From positions 2,166,001 through 2,230,000 of the forward strand of contig NZ_CP016027.1 in the NCBI RefSeq assembly GCF_001663815.1: a DNA stretch of 64,000 nucleotides, in the 5' to 3' direction. A model generated the notes under the pieces. The model was given only the letters and a program-made list of their open reading frames with translations, was not told where the DNA came from and did not search any database. Within the stretch, counting starts at the first letter, position 1. Each line of letters begins with the position of its first letter. This document shows, one piece after another, positions 55,241-63,975 of the stretch. A program made the position numbers and the translations under genes. This DNA is from Halothiobacillus diazotrophicus. GTDB taxonomy: Bacteria; Pseudomonadota; Gammaproteobacteria; Halothiobacillales; Halothiobacillaceae.

Positions 55241-55984
55241 ATGGCCGGCCATAGCAAATGGGCAAACATCAAGCACCGCAAGGCCCGTCAGGACAACAAG
55301 CGGGGTAAGATCTGGACGAAGATCATTCGCGAAATCACCGCCGCGGCGCGGATCGGCAAATCGGCTGATCCGGCCGCGAACCCGCGCTTGCGCCTGGCCT
55401 GGGACAAGGCGCTGGGGGCCAACATGCCCAAGGATACGATGGAGCGCGCCGCCAAGCGGGGCATCGGGGCTGGCGAAGGCGAGCAGTTCGAGGACGTGTT
55501 GTACGAAGGGTACGGTCCGGGGGGCGTCGCCGTGCTGGCCTACTGCATGACCGACAACCGGACCCGCACCGTGGCCGACGTGCGTCATGCCTTCACCAAG
55601 CATGGCGGCAATCTGGGCACCGATGGTTCCGTGGCCTACCTCTTCAGCAAGTTGGGCGTTCTGTATTATCCGCCGGGCGTGGCCGACGAGGATGCCTTGA
55701 TGGAAGCGGCGCTGGAAGCCGGAGCCGAGGACGTCCAGACCGACGAGGAAGGTGCCGTCGAGGTGCTGACGACGCCGGAGGAGTACGTTTCCGTCAAGGA
55801 TGCTCTGGTGGCCGCCGGGTTCGAACCGGAGGCCAGCGAGGTCGCCATGCGGGCGGCCGTCAATGTGCCGGTCGAGGGCGATACGGCTATCAAGCTCGTC
55901 AAGATGATCGATATGCTGGAAGACCTCGACGATGTGCAGGAGGTCTTCCACAACGCCGAGATACCTGAAGAGGCGTACGCGTAA
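55241..55984 (+). CDS. yebC: YebC/PmpR-family protein
   Basis: 247 aa. It opens [20 protein letters not shown], invariant in the family, and contains [39 protein letters not shown] and [11 protein letters not shown]. YebC proteins were described as DNA-binding regulators and, more recently, some members as helping ribosomes through polyproline stretches. It sits directly upstream of ruvCAB, the standard gammaproteobacterial arrangement; ruvC starts 1 nt after its stop codon. Confidence 0.95.
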   Translation: MAGHSKWANIKHRKARQDNKRGKIWTKIIREITAAARIGKSADPAANPRLRLAWDKALGANMPKDTMERAAKRGIGAGEGEQFEDVLYEGYGPGGVAVLAYCMTDNRTRTVADVRHAFTKHGGNLGTDGSVAYLFSKLGVLYYPPGVADEDALMEAALEAGAEDVQTDEEGAVEVLTTPEEYVSVKDALVAAGFEPEASEVAMRAAVNVPVEGDTAIKLVKMIDMLEDLDDVQEVFHNAEIPEEAYA

Positions 55985-55985
55985 G

Positions 55986-56552
55986 GTGGCACGTCTGCGT
56001 GTGCTGGGTGTCGATCCGGGCTCCGTCACGACCGGCGTGGGGGTAATCGACTTCGAGCACGGCAAGGCACGTTGCATCCATCTGGAGAGTCTCGCCCTCA
56101 AGGCCGCGGGCAGCTTTTCCGCCCGGTTGGGCGTGATCTTCGGGCTGATGGACGAGATCATCGCGCAGCATCAACCGGACGAGTTCGCGATCGAACAGAT
56201 TTTCATGTACCGCAGTCCAGAGTCTTCACTCAAGCTCGCGCAGGCGCGAGGTGTCGCCATCGCTGCCGCCGTGCGACGCGGCCTACCGGTGCACGAATAC
56301 ATGCCGGCGGTCGTCAAGCAGGCGGTCGTCGGCACGGGGCGGGCGGACAAACTTCAGGTGCAGCATATGGTCAAGCGTTTGCTTTCGTTATCGGTCGATC
56401 CCCCGGCGGACGGTGCGGACGCCGCAGCCGTGGCGTTGTGTCATTGCTTTCGGCGTACGTCGCTGGCTGGCGTCGAGAGCAACGAACCGGGCGTCGAGAA
56501 GACGGCGATGCAGCTATTGGCACAATCCCGATATCGGAGGCGGAGCAGATGA
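55986..56552 (+). CDS. ruvC: Holliday junction resolvase RuvC
   Basis: 188 aa from GTG 55986. Asp10 in RVLGVDPGSVTTGVGVI starts the acidic catalytic set; FAIEQIFMYRSPESS supplies Glu, and the C-terminal ADGADAAAVALCH the last Asp residues. It cuts Holliday junctions with RuvAB. The C-terminal tail is longer than in E. coli (173 aa). The start is GTG with only a distant GAGG 12 nt upstream, so translation may depend on yebC. Confidence 0.94.
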   Translation: MARLRVLGVDPGSVTTGVGVIDFEHGKARCIHLESLALKAAGSFSARLGVIFGLMDEIIAQHQPDEFAIEQIFMYRSPESSLKLAQARGVAIAAAVRRGLPVHEYMPAVVKQAVVGTGRADKLQVQHMVKRLLSLSVDPPADGADAAAVALCHCFRRTSLAGVESNEPGVEKTAMQLLAQSRYRRRSR

Positions 56553-57154
56553 TCGGACGGCTCAAGGGAATTCTTGTCAGCAAGCAGCCGCCATGGCTGC
56601 TGGTCGACGTGCACGGTGTGGGATACGAAGTCGAGACACCCCTCTCGACCTTGTTCGATTTGCCGGCCAACGGGCAGGAAGTCACCCTGCTGATTCATAC
56701 TGTGGTGCGGGAAGATGCGTTCCTGCTGTACGGTTTTCTGCGTGAGGCCGAACGAACGTTATTCCGGCATCTGCTGAAGGTGACTGGCGTCGGTGCGAAG
56801 TTGGCGCTGGCCATTCTGTCCGGCATGAACGCGCAGGAATTTGCCGACGCCGTGCATCGCAATGATGTTTCGGCGCTGGTGCGGCTGCCGGGCATCGGCA
56901 AGAAAACCGCCGAGCGACTCATTATCGAGATGCGGGATCGATTGGTCCAGGGCGCGGAGGTCGCGCCGGCTTCGGCGGTCGGCGGTGCCCAGGCGATCAC
57001 GTTCAGCAATCCGGTGCAGGAGGCGATTGGGGCATTGGAGGCGCTCGGTTACAAGCCGATCGAGGCGACCCGCATGATCCGCGCCATCCCCGATGCCGAG
57101 TCGCAGAGCGTCGAGGTGCTGATCCGCTCGGCACTGAAATCCATGGCAGGTTGA
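56549..57154 (+). CDS. ruvA: Holliday junction branch migration protein RuvA
   Basis: 201 aa from ATG 56549, overlapping the ruvC stop (ATGA). The N-terminal OB fold begins MIGRLKGILVSKQPPWLLVD. Two helix-hairpin-helix motifs follow (LKVTGVGAKLALAILSGM and LVRLPGIGKKTAERLIIEM). After a flexible linker, the RuvB-binding domain has EAIGALEALGYKPIEATRMI. It binds four-way junctions as a tetramer. The length matches the family. Confidence 0.95.
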   Translation: MIGRLKGILVSKQPPWLLVDVHGVGYEVETPLSTLFDLPANGQEVTLLIHTVVREDAFLLYGFLREAERTLFRHLLKVTGVGAKLALAILSGMNAQEFADAVHRNDVSALVRLPGIGKKTAERLIIEMRDRLVQGAEVAPASAVGGAQAITFSNPVQEAIGALEALGYKPIEATRMIRAIPDAESQSVEVLIRSALKSMAG

Positions 57155-57160
57155 TCCGGG

Positions 57161-58204
57161 ATGAACGAACGCATCGTGACGAGTCAGGTAGGTGCCGACG
57201 AAGCGGCGATCGAGCGGGCGCTCCGCCCGAAAACCCTTGCCGATTATGTCGGTCAGCCGGCGGTGGTCGATCAGATGCAGGTGTTCATTCCGGCGGCCCG
57301 GCAGCGCGGGGAGTCGCTGGATCATGTGTTGATCTTCGGGCCGCCCGGTCTCGGCAAGACCACCCTGGCCCATATCATCGCCCACGAAATGGGCGTGGGG
57401 CTCAAGCAGACCTCCGGACCCGTGCTGGAGCGTCCGGGTGACTTGGCGGCGCTGCTGACCAACCTCGAACCGCACGACGTGCTATTCATCGACGAAATCC
57501 ATCGTCTGTCCGCGGTCGTCGAGGAAATTCTCTACCCCGCCATGGAAGATTTCCAGATCGACATCATGATCGGCGAAGGCCCGGCGGCGCGCTCCATCAA
57601 GCTCGACCTGCCGCCGTTCACCCTTGTCGGCGCCACGACCCGTGCCGGCATGCTGACCAACCCCCTGCGCGATCGTTTCGGCATCATTCAGCGACTGGAG
57701 TTTTATGGTCCGAACGATCTGACTCAGATCGTTCATCGCTCGGCGCAGCTGCTGGGCGTGCGGATGGACACTGACGGCGCACGGGAAATCGCCGTCCGGT
57801 CACGGGGCACCCCCCGGATCGCCAACCGGCTTCTTCGTCGTGCGCGGGATTTCGCCGAAGTGCGGGGCGATGGTGCGATCACACGTCAGGTCGCCCACGA
57901 TGCGCTGAACTTGTTGCAGGTGGACGCCCAGGGGTTCGATCATCAGGATCGCCGCCTGCTTGAAGCCCTGATCCACAAGTTCGACGGCGGCCCGGTCGGG
58001 CTGGACAACATCGCCGCCGCGATCGGCGAAGCGCGCGACACCATCGAGGACGTGCTCGAGCCTTATCTGATCCAGCAAGGGTTTCTCGTGCGCACCGCCC
58101 GAGGTCGCATGGCGACCCGGCAAACCTATGCCCACTTCGGTTTCCGACCGCCCAGGAGCTGGGCGAAGGCGCAGGGCGAATTGCTGCCCGAGGAGGGCGA
58201 ATGA
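57161..58204 (+). CDS. ruvB: Holliday junction branch migration ATPase RuvB
   Basis: 347 aa AAA+ motor. Walker [10 protein letters not shown] at 60-68, Walker [10 protein letters not shown], sensor 1 [20 protein letters not shown] with the Arg finger, and a winged-helix C-terminus ([20 protein letters not shown], then [11 protein letters not shown]). It drives branch migration with RuvA. Starts 6 nt after ruvA and overlaps ybgC by 4 nt. Confidence 0.96.
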   Translation: MNERIVTSQVGADEAAIERALRPKTLADYVGQPAVVDQMQVFIPAARQRGESLDHVLIFGPPGLGKTTLAHIIAHEMGVGLKQTSGPVLERPGDLAALLTNLEPHDVLFIDEIHRLSAVVEEILYPAMEDFQIDIMIGEGPAARSIKLDLPPFTLVGATTRAGMLTNPLRDRFGIIQRLEFYGPNDLTQIVHRSAQLLGVRMDTDGAREIAVRSRGTPRIANRLLRRARDFAEVRGDGAITRQVAHDALNLLQVDAQGFDHQDRRLLEALIHKFDGGPVGLDNIAAAIGEARDTIEDVLEPYLIQQGFLVRTARGRMATRQTYAHFGFRPPRSWAKAQGELLPEEGE

Positions 58205-58623
58205 GCCTGGGTCCCGAAAACCGTCCCCCTTTCTACTGGCCGATCCGGGTCTATTATGAGGATACCGATGCCGGCGGTGTCGTGTATTACGCGAACTACC
58301 TCAAGTTCTTCGAGCGCGCCCGGACCGAATGGTTGCGTTCGCTTGGCTTCGAGCAGGATATTTTGCGCGAAGAACAGGGGGTGATTTTCGTGGTTTCCTC
58401 CGTGCAGGTAGAATATAAGCGTGTGATAAAATTCAACGACGAATTGCGCGTTTCCTGCGCTCTGACAGCGATGTCGGCCGCCGCCATGACGTTTCATCAG
58501 GTTGCCGAGCGAACTTCCGACGGGGCCGAATTGTCTGAGGCCACGGTGCGGATCGTCTGTGTGAACGCCGAGAGTTTCAAGCCCAAGCCCATTCCTAACG
58601 TATTGCGGAGCTGCTGTTTGTGA
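58201..58623 (+). CDS. ybgC: Tol-Pal system acyl-CoA thioesterase YbgC
   Basis: 140 aa hot-dog fold. The active-site block [20 protein letters not shown] carries the catalytic Asp, followed by [12 protein letters not shown] and [20 protein letters not shown]. YbgC hydrolyses acyl-CoA or acyl-ACP and accompanies the Tol genes in proteobacteria. Its ATG overlaps ruvB and its stop overlaps the tolQ GTG, so ruv and tol genes form one run. Confidence 0.94.
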   Translation: MSLGPENRPPFYWPIRVYYEDTDAGGVVYYANYLKFFERARTEWLRSLGFEQDILREEQGVIFVVSSVQVEYKRVIKFNDELRVSCALTAMSAAAMTFHQVAERTSDGAELSEATVRIVCVNAESFKPKPIPNVLRSCCL

Positions 58624-59297
58624 GTACCGAACCGTCTGTCTTGAACCTGATTCTCGGGGCGAGCCTGCCCGTGCAGGTCGTTCTTTTGATTCTGCTGTTG
58701 GCCTCCGTGGCTTCCTGGGCCCTGATTTTTCACAAGTCGTCCGTGCTCCGCACCGCGCGCGCGAAGGCACGCCGGTTCGAGGAGAGCTTCTGGAGCGGCG
58801 GCAGCCTGACTGATTTTTACGATCGCCTGAGCCGGGACACGCAACCGTGCGACGGTCAGGAAGCCATTTTCGAGGCCGGGTTTCGCGAGTTCCGGCGCCT
58901 GCGTCAGACCGAAGGTCGCAGTACCGAAGAGCTGCTCGAAGGGGTGGAGCGTGCCATGCGCGTCGTCCTGCATCGCCAGATCGAGCGCTTCGAGGAAGGC
59001 TTGCCCGTGCTGGCGACGATCGGTTCCGTCAGTCCCTATGTGGGTCTGTTCGGGACGGTATGGGGGATCATGAGTGCCTTCATGAGTCTCGGCAATGTGC
59101 AGAACGCCACCCTGGCGTCCGTCGCGCCGCCGATCGCCGAGGCGCTGATCGCAACGGCCATGGGCCTGTTCGCTGCGATTCCGGCTGTGGTGGCTTACAA
59201 TCGCTACTCGACGCAGATCGACGAGCTGTTTGGTCGCTACGATCGTTTTACCGACGAGTTCCTCGGTCTGCTCCAGCGTCAGATCGGAGGACAGTAA
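58620..59297 (+). CDS. tolQ: Tol-Pal system proton channel TolQ
   Basis: 225 aa starting at GTG 58620 inside the ybgC stop (GTGA). Three membrane spans: VQVVLLILLLASVASWALIF, then the pair around VGLFGTVWGIMSAFMSLG and ALIATAMGLFAAIPAVVAYN, with the conserved Thr and polar residues of the ExbB/TolQ proton path. It powers TolA with TolR using the proton motive force during cell-envelope constriction. Confidence 0.95.
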   Translation: MSTEPSVLNLILGASLPVQVVLLILLLASVASWALIFHKSSVLRTARAKARRFEESFWSGGSLTDFYDRLSRDTQPCDGQEAIFEAGFREFRRLRQTEGRSTEELLEGVERAMRVVLHRQIERFEEGLPVLATIGSVSPYVGLFGTVWGIMSAFMSLGNVQNATLASVAPPIAEALIATAMGLFAAIPAVVAYNRYSTQIDELFGRYDRFTDEFLGLLQRQIGGQ

Positions 59298-59300
59298 GCC

Positions 59301-59750
59301 ATGGATCGTCGCGCGCGACGCACTCGGAGAATGGTGGCCGAAATCAACGTCGTGCCGTACATCGACGTCATGCTGGTGCTGCTCGTCATATTCATGGTCA
59401 CGGCACCCATGCTGCAGCAGGGTGTCGAGGTCCAGCCGCCCAGCGCAGCGTCGAAGCCGCTGCCTAATCAGGATGACCTGCCGGTAATCATCACCGTCAA
59501 CAAGGCCGGCGAGTACTTTGTCAGTAACGCACCCAATCCCAAGGCGCCGTTGTCCCTTGAAGAGATCAAGCCGTTGATCATCGCCGCCCGTCAGGTCAAG
59601 CCGAAAATTCCGGTGCTGGTCAAGGGGGATGGCTCGGCGGACTATCGTTCGGTGATGCAGGCCATGGTCGCGGCGCAGCAGGCCGGTGTCGACAAGGTCG
59701 GTCTCGTCACGACGCCTGTCGACGGCGCTCCGGCCGGCGGAGGTAAGTAG
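59301..59750 (+). CDS. tolR: Tol-Pal system protein TolR
   Basis: 149 aa with one N-terminal span. Asp22 in INVVPYIDVMLVLLVIFMVT corresponds to the essential TolR/ExbD membrane Asp. The periplasmic part has the ExbD/TolR fold (VIITVNKAGEYFVS, VLVKGDGSADYRSVMQAM). It begins 3 nt after tolQ. Confidence 0.95.
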   Translation: MDRRARRTRRMVAEINVVPYIDVMLVLLVIFMVTAPMLQQGVEVQPPSAASKPLPNQDDLPVIITVNKAGEYFVSNAPNPKAPLSLEEIKPLIIAARQVKPKIPVLVKGDGSADYRSVMQAMVAAQQAGVDKVGLVTTPVDGAPAGGGK

Positions 59751-59752
59751 GC

Positions 59753-60868
59753 ATGTTCCGTTGGATTACCCGGATGCCATTTGCCGTCCTTCTGGCGATC
59801 GTGTTGCATTTGCTTCTGGCATTGGCAATCCTGCTCTCGATTGAGTGGCATGCCTTCTCGCCCGCGATGGAAGCCTCGAAGGTCCCGAGCGAGCCGACCA
59901 TCCAGGCTCAGTCCGTGTCTCAGGCGGCGATCGAACAACAGGTGAAGCGTCTGAAGAATCAGGATGCCGAGCGTGCCCAAGCGGTGAAGTCGCAGGAACG
60001 TGCCGCGGAGCAGGCCAAGGCGGCTGCGGAGCAGGCAGCGGCGGCCCGTCGGGCGGAACAGGCGCGCCTGCAGCAGCTTGAGGCCATGCGCGAGATGAAG
60101 CAAAAGGCGGCCGCGGCGCAGGAGCAACAGCTGAAGGCTCTGCAGGAAGCGCAGAAGCAAGCGCAGCAAACGGTCGAAAATCAGAAAAAGGCGCTGGAGA
60201 AGATCCAGCAGGAAGCGGCGCAGGCTGCGGCTGAGAAACAGGCGGCTGCCGCTGCCGCGGCAAAGGAAAAAGCGGCGGCCGACGCAGCCAAGAAAGCGGC
60301 CGCTCAGGCGGCTGCCGAGGCCGAGCAGGCACGTCAGCAGGCCGCAGCGGAGAAAGCGGCCAAGGAACAGGCCCAGAAAGAAGCAGCCGCGAAAGCGGCC
60401 AAGGAAAAAGCCCAGAAGGAAGCTGCGGCCAAGGCAGCCAAGCAAAAAGCTGAAAAAGAGGCAGAGGCCAAGGCGGCCAAGGAAAAGGCTCAAGCCGAGA
60501 AAGCGGCCGCCGCCAAGGCCCAGCAGGCACGGGAAGCCGCGTTGCAGCAGCAATTGCAGAACGAACTTCGCCAAAGTCAGTCCAAGGGCGTACTGGATGC
60601 CTATGGCGCGGCGATCAAGGCCAAGGTGACGGCGCAGTGGTTCAAGCCGCCGGGTTGGCAGCCGCAGTGGAAGTGTAACGTCCGCATTTCCCAGGCTCAG
60701 GATGGCACCGTGCTGAACGTCAAGATTTTGCAGTGCGATGGCGACCAGTTGTTCCAGCGGTCGGTGCAGCAGGCGATCGAGCGTGCCTCGCCGTTGCCGC
60801 TGCCGAGCGACATGAGCTTGTTTTCGCCGAGCATTAACTTTACCTTCAAGGCCGATACGCAACCTTGA
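59753..60868 (+). CDS. tolA: Cell envelope integrity protein TolA
   Basis: 371 aa in three domains: a membrane anchor (VLLAIVLHLLLALAILLSIE, about 10-29), a long Ala/Lys/Glu-rich helical rod (about 50-275, with repeats like KEKAQKEAAAKAAK), and a C-terminal globular domain (YGAAIKAKVTAQWFKPPG) with two Cys for a disulfide (WKCNVRI, LQCDGD). It spans the periplasm and, in other bacteria, contacts Pal and TolB. It begins 2 nt after tolR. Confidence 0.94.
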   Translation: MFRWITRMPFAVLLAIVLHLLLALAILLSIEWHAFSPAMEASKVPSEPTIQAQSVSQAAIEQQVKRLKNQDAERAQAVKSQERAAEQAKAAAEQAAAARRAEQARLQQLEAMREMKQKAAAAQEQQLKALQEAQKQAQQTVENQKKALEKIQQEAAQAAAEKQAAAAAAAKEKAAADAAKKAAAQAAAEAEQARQQAAAEKAAKEQAQKEAAAKAAKEKAQKEAAAKAAKQKAEKEAEAKAAKEKAQAEKAAAAKAQQAREAALQQQLQNELRQSQSKGVLDAYGAAIKAKVTAQWFKPPGWQPQWKCNVRISQAQDGTVLNVKILQCDGDQLFQRSVQQAIERASPLPLPSDMSLFSPSINFTFKADTQP

Positions 60869-60944
60869 TCAGCGCGGGGGCAGAGCTGCTCCGTTCAGAC
60901 AGACCCTTTTCCAACAAATTTTTGAGAGTTTCTAGGTGATGAGT

Positions 60945-62255
60945 ATGAACACGCGGATTCGACGCTGGAGTTTGTGGATTGTGAGCGGGTTATTCCTGGT
61001 CCTGCCGATGGTGAGTCAGGCGGAGCTGAATATCGTCATCAGCGGTGGGCAGGAAAGCGGGGTGCCCATTGCGGTGGTTCCCTTCGCGACGACGACCAAA
61101 ACGGATTTCGCCAGCATCATTCGCGCCGATCTCGCCCGCTCCGGGCAATTCGCACCGTTGGCCGTCGAGCAGATGCCCAGCCAGCCGTCCTCCCCGGAGC
61201 AGGTTCAATTCGATCAGTGGCGGGCCGGCAAGGCGCAGTATCTGGTCGTGGGCAAGGTCGAGCAGCAGGGAAACGGCTATCAGGCCACCTTCTACCTGTT
61301 GAATGTGAGCAACGGGCAGCAGATGACCGGGCGCGTGATCAGTGCGCCCATGACGGCTGAACGCAGTATTGCGCATCGCATTGCCGACATTATCTTCAAG
61401 CAGATCACCGGGGTGCGCGGTGCCTTCGACACCAAGATCGCTTATGTCACCGAAACGGATGCGCCATTGAAAAAACGGCGCTATACGCTGGAAGTGGCCG
61501 ATTCGGATGGCGCTAACCCACAGACCGTATTGAATTCGGCCTATCCGCTGATGTCGCCGACCTGGTCGCCGGATGGCAACAAGTTGGCCTATGTCTCGTT
61601 CGAGGGCAACCGGGCCGGTATCTGGGTGCAGGATTTGCGAACCGGCCAGCGGTATCAACTGACGAAGTTCCCGGGGATCAACGGTGCGCCGAGCTGGTCG
61701 CCTCGCGGCAACAAGATCGCGCTGACGCTGTCGAAATACCATAGTCCGAATATTTATGTCGTCGACCTGGACACCCGAAACCTGACGCAGATCACCAATG
61801 ACGGCTCCATCAACACGGAAGCGGCTTGGTTGCCGGACAATAACACGCTGATTTTCACGTCGGACCGATCCGGTACGCCGCAGATATTCGAGCAGCAAAT
61901 CGGATCACATTCGGCGCAGCGCCTGACATTTGGTCTGTCCTACGCAGCCGGCGGCGCCGTGTCGCCCGACGGCAAGACCCTGGCCATGATCGCGGGTGGC
62001 AATGGCGGTTTCCGCATTGCCGTACAATCGTTGGCAGGTGGCGGCAGCGACCTGCGCTACATCAGTCAGGGGGGGGCGGAGGAACGACCCAGTTTTGCGC
62101 CCAACGGTACGATGCTGATCTATGCATCGCAGGCAGGCGGGGACTCCGTCCTGAAGGTGAGTCCAGTGGCTGGCCAGGGTAGCCAGACATTGCGTTTTGC
62201 CCAAGGCAAGGTTCGTGACCCGGCCTGGGGTCCTTTTCTGGACGATAGCCAGTAA
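60945..62255 (+). CDS. tolB: Tol-Pal system beta-propeller protein TolB
   Basis: 436 aa from ATG 60945 (AGGT 7 nt upstream; GTG 60936 and ATG 60939 also in frame). A signal peptide (RRWSLWIVSGLFLVLPMVSQ, then AE) precedes the N-terminal alpha/beta domain (VVPFATTTKTDFASIIRADL) and a six-bladed propeller with repeated SPTWSPDGNKLAYVS-like blades. TolB binds Pal and the TolA C-domain in the periplasm. It is followed directly by cpoB with no pal between. Confidence 0.94.
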   Translation: MNTRIRRWSLWIVSGLFLVLPMVSQAELNIVISGGQESGVPIAVVPFATTTKTDFASIIRADLARSGQFAPLAVEQMPSQPSSPEQVQFDQWRAGKAQYLVVGKVEQQGNGYQATFYLLNVSNGQQMTGRVISAPMTAERSIAHRIADIIFKQITGVRGAFDTKIAYVTETDAPLKKRRYTLEVADSDGANPQTVLNSAYPLMSPTWSPDGNKLAYVSFEGNRAGIWVQDLRTGQRYQLTKFPGINGAPSWSPRGNKIALTLSKYHSPNIYVVDLDTRNLTQITNDGSINTEAAWLPDNNTLIFTSDRSGTPQIFEQQIGSHSAQRLTFGLSYAAGGAVSPDGKTLAMIAGGNGGFRIAVQSLAGGGSDLRYISQGGAEERPSFAPNGTMLIYASQAGGDSVLKVSPVAGQGSQTLRFAQGKVRDPAWGPFLDDSQ

Positions 62256-62302
62256 GCACGTGGTTAACGATGCCCATTCATTCGAGCGATAGAGAGATTC
62301 CG

Positions 62303-63292
62303 ATGAACCCAATGAATTCCCCTGTTCTTCGCCGGTTGTTGATCGCGACAGTGGTTGCCGGTGTCTCAACTGGTGTGGCTCAGGCGCAGACCCCCCCGAC
62401 TTGGCTCGACTGGGGGCAAGGCAAGGAGGGTAACGCTGCGCCGCCGCAGCCTGCAGCGGCACAGCCGCAGCCGCTCGGTGCGACGCCGCCCGCAACGGCG
62501 CAGTCTCAGCCGCTGGGTGCCGGCTATGGTGCATCCGGTGATCAGGGTGCGAGTGGATCGGGGCAGACCGTGATCATCCAGAACCTGCTCGACAATGTGT
62601 CGCGCCTTCAGGAGCAGGTTCGGGACCTGCGGGGGCAAATCGAGGAGCAGGGCAATGAAATCAATCGCCTGAAGAAATCCCAGCAGTCCGGGTTCAGTGC
62701 CTTTGATGATCGGATCAGCAAGTTGGAGCAAGGCGGCGCGCCTAACGGCGGGGCTGCTGCGCCCGCAGCCCCTGCGAATGCGGGTGCGGGTGCGGGTGCG
62801 GGTGCGGGTGCCCCCGAAGCATCGCCAGCGACGGCTGCGCCGACGACGCCCCCGGCCGCAACGCCCGCGGCTCCGGTCCAGCAACCGACGACCCCCGCGG
62901 AGAGCGAAAAGCAGCAGACACTGTATAACGCAGCGTTCGCGCAACTGAAGGATGGCCATTACGAGCAGGCCATTACCGGGTTCCAGGCGACGATCGATGC
63001 TGCGCCTCAGGGTCAGTGGACGCCCAGCGCGTTGTTCTGGCAGGGGGAAACGTACTATGTGCTCCAGAAGCGGGACAAGGCTGAATCGGCCTACGAGAAG
63101 ATCCTGACCGAATTCCCGAAAAGCGATCGGGTGCCCGATGCGCTGTTGAAAACGGGTTATATCGCCTATGACGAAAACAAGAATGCCCAGGCGCGGAGTA
63201 TCTTCCAGAAGGTGATCAGTCAGTTTCCCGGAAGTCAGGCCGCCAATCTGGCGAAACAGCGGCTGGCGCGCATGACCGCAGAAAAACGATGA
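62303..63292 (+). CDS. cpoB: Cell division coordinator CpoB (YbgF)
   Basis: 329 aa from ATG 62303 (AGAGA about 8 nt upstream). Signal peptide (LRRLLIATVVAGVSTGVAQA), a Pro/Gln/Ala-rich segment, a trimerising coiled coil (NLLDNVSRLQEQVRDLRGQI, to about residue 140), a low-complexity Gly-Ala/Pro linker encoded partly by a hexanucleotide repeat, and a C-terminal TPR domain (LYNAAFAQLKDGHYEQAITG, ALFWQGETYYVLQ, PDALLKTGYIAYDE). CpoB links PBP1B activity with Tol constriction. Longer than E. coli CpoB because of the linkers. Overlaps queE by 4 nt. Confidence 0.93.
   Translation: MNPMNSPVLRRLLIATVVAGVSTGVAQAQTPPTWLDWGQGKEGNAAPPQPAAAQPQPLGATPPATAQSQPLGAGYGASGDQGASGSGQTVIIQNLLDNVSRLQEQVRDLRGQIEEQGNEINRLKKSQQSGFSAFDDRISKLEQGGAPNGGAAAPAAPANAGAGAGAGAGAPEASPATAAPTTPPAATPAAPVQQPTTPAESEKQQTLYNAAFAQLKDGHYEQAITGFQATIDAAPQGQWTPSALFWQGETYYVLQKRDKAESAYEKILTEFPKSDRVPDALLKTGYIAYDENKNAQARSIFQKVISQFPGSQAANLAKQRLARMTAEKR
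62780..62809 (+). repeat. In-frame GCGGGT hexanucleotide repeat (5 copies) in cpoB
   Basis: Five perfect tandem copies of GCGGGT encode Ala-Gly pairs in the linker before the TPR domain. A change in copy number would lengthen or shorten the linker without a frameshift. Confidence 0.9.
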
Positions 63293-63975
63293 GGGTTGAT
63301 GAGGCGCGGGTCGTCGATGCACCTGAGGCGGTTATCCCTCAGGTGCGGTTGACCGAAATCTTCCGCTCGCTGCAGGGGGAGTCAGGAAGTGTGGGGTGGC
63401 CGACGGTATTTGTTCGGCTGACTGGTTGTCCGCTCCGCTGTGTTTACTGCGATACCGCCTACGCGTTTACGGGCGGTCAGCGATACCCCATCGACGAAAT
63501 CATGGATCAGGTCGCGGCGCACCGTACGCGCCATGTGTGCGTGACGGGCGGTGAGCCGCTGGCGCAACCGGGCTGCCTTCCCCTGCTGACGGCATTGTGC
63601 GATCAAGGGTTTTCGGTCAGCCTGGAAACGAGTGGGGCGATGGCGATCGAGGATGTAGATAGTCGTGTGCGGCTCGTGATGGATCTCAAGGCGCCCAGTT
63701 CCGGCGAGTCGGCACGAAATCTGATGAAGAATCTGGATTACCTGAAGCCGACCGACGAAATCAAGATCGTGATTGGCAGCGTCGAGGATTTCCGGTGGGC
63801 AGAACAGGTGATCGTCGAGTACGGGCTCGACGAGCGGTTTGATGTACTGGTTTCTCCGGTATTCGGTGCGGTTTCGCCGCAGGCTCTGGCCGAGTGGGTG
63901 CTGGGGAGCGAGCGCCGCATGCGCTATCAATTTCAGTTGCACAAATTGATTTGGGGGAACGAGCCTGGACACTAA
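63289..63975 (+). CDS. queE: 7-carboxy-7-deazaguanine synthase QueE
   Basis: 228 aa radical SAM enzyme. Cluster motif CxxxCxxC at Cys47, Cys51 and Cys54 (LTGCPLRCVYCDTAYAF), with the SAM-binding VTGGEPLAQPG and a conserved SLETSGA. It makes the 7-deazapurine core of queuosine from CPH4. The core begins LTEIFRSLQGESG near residue 21, so the true start might be later than ATG 63289; that ATG overlaps cpoB. The cpoB-queE order after tolB is common in gammaproteobacteria and is usually followed by queC. Confidence 0.95.
   Translation: MRVDEARVVDAPEAVIPQVRLTEIFRSLQGESGSVGWPTVFVRLTGCPLRCVYCDTAYAFTGGQRYPIDEIMDQVAAHRTRHVCVTGGEPLAQPGCLPLLTALCDQGFSVSLETSGAMAIEDVDSRVRLVMDLKAPSSGESARNLMKNLDYLKPTDEIKIVIGSVEDFRWAEQVIVEYGLDERFDVLVSPVFGAVSPQALAEWVLGSERRMRYQFQLHKLIWGNEPGH

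Noticed and set aside
59642..60862. Leu/Phe/Gly-rich minus-strand frame opposite tolA that looks like a membrane protein
   Set aside because: It is the complement of the Ala/Lys-rich repeats of TolA, which read as Leu/Phe/Gly on the other strand.
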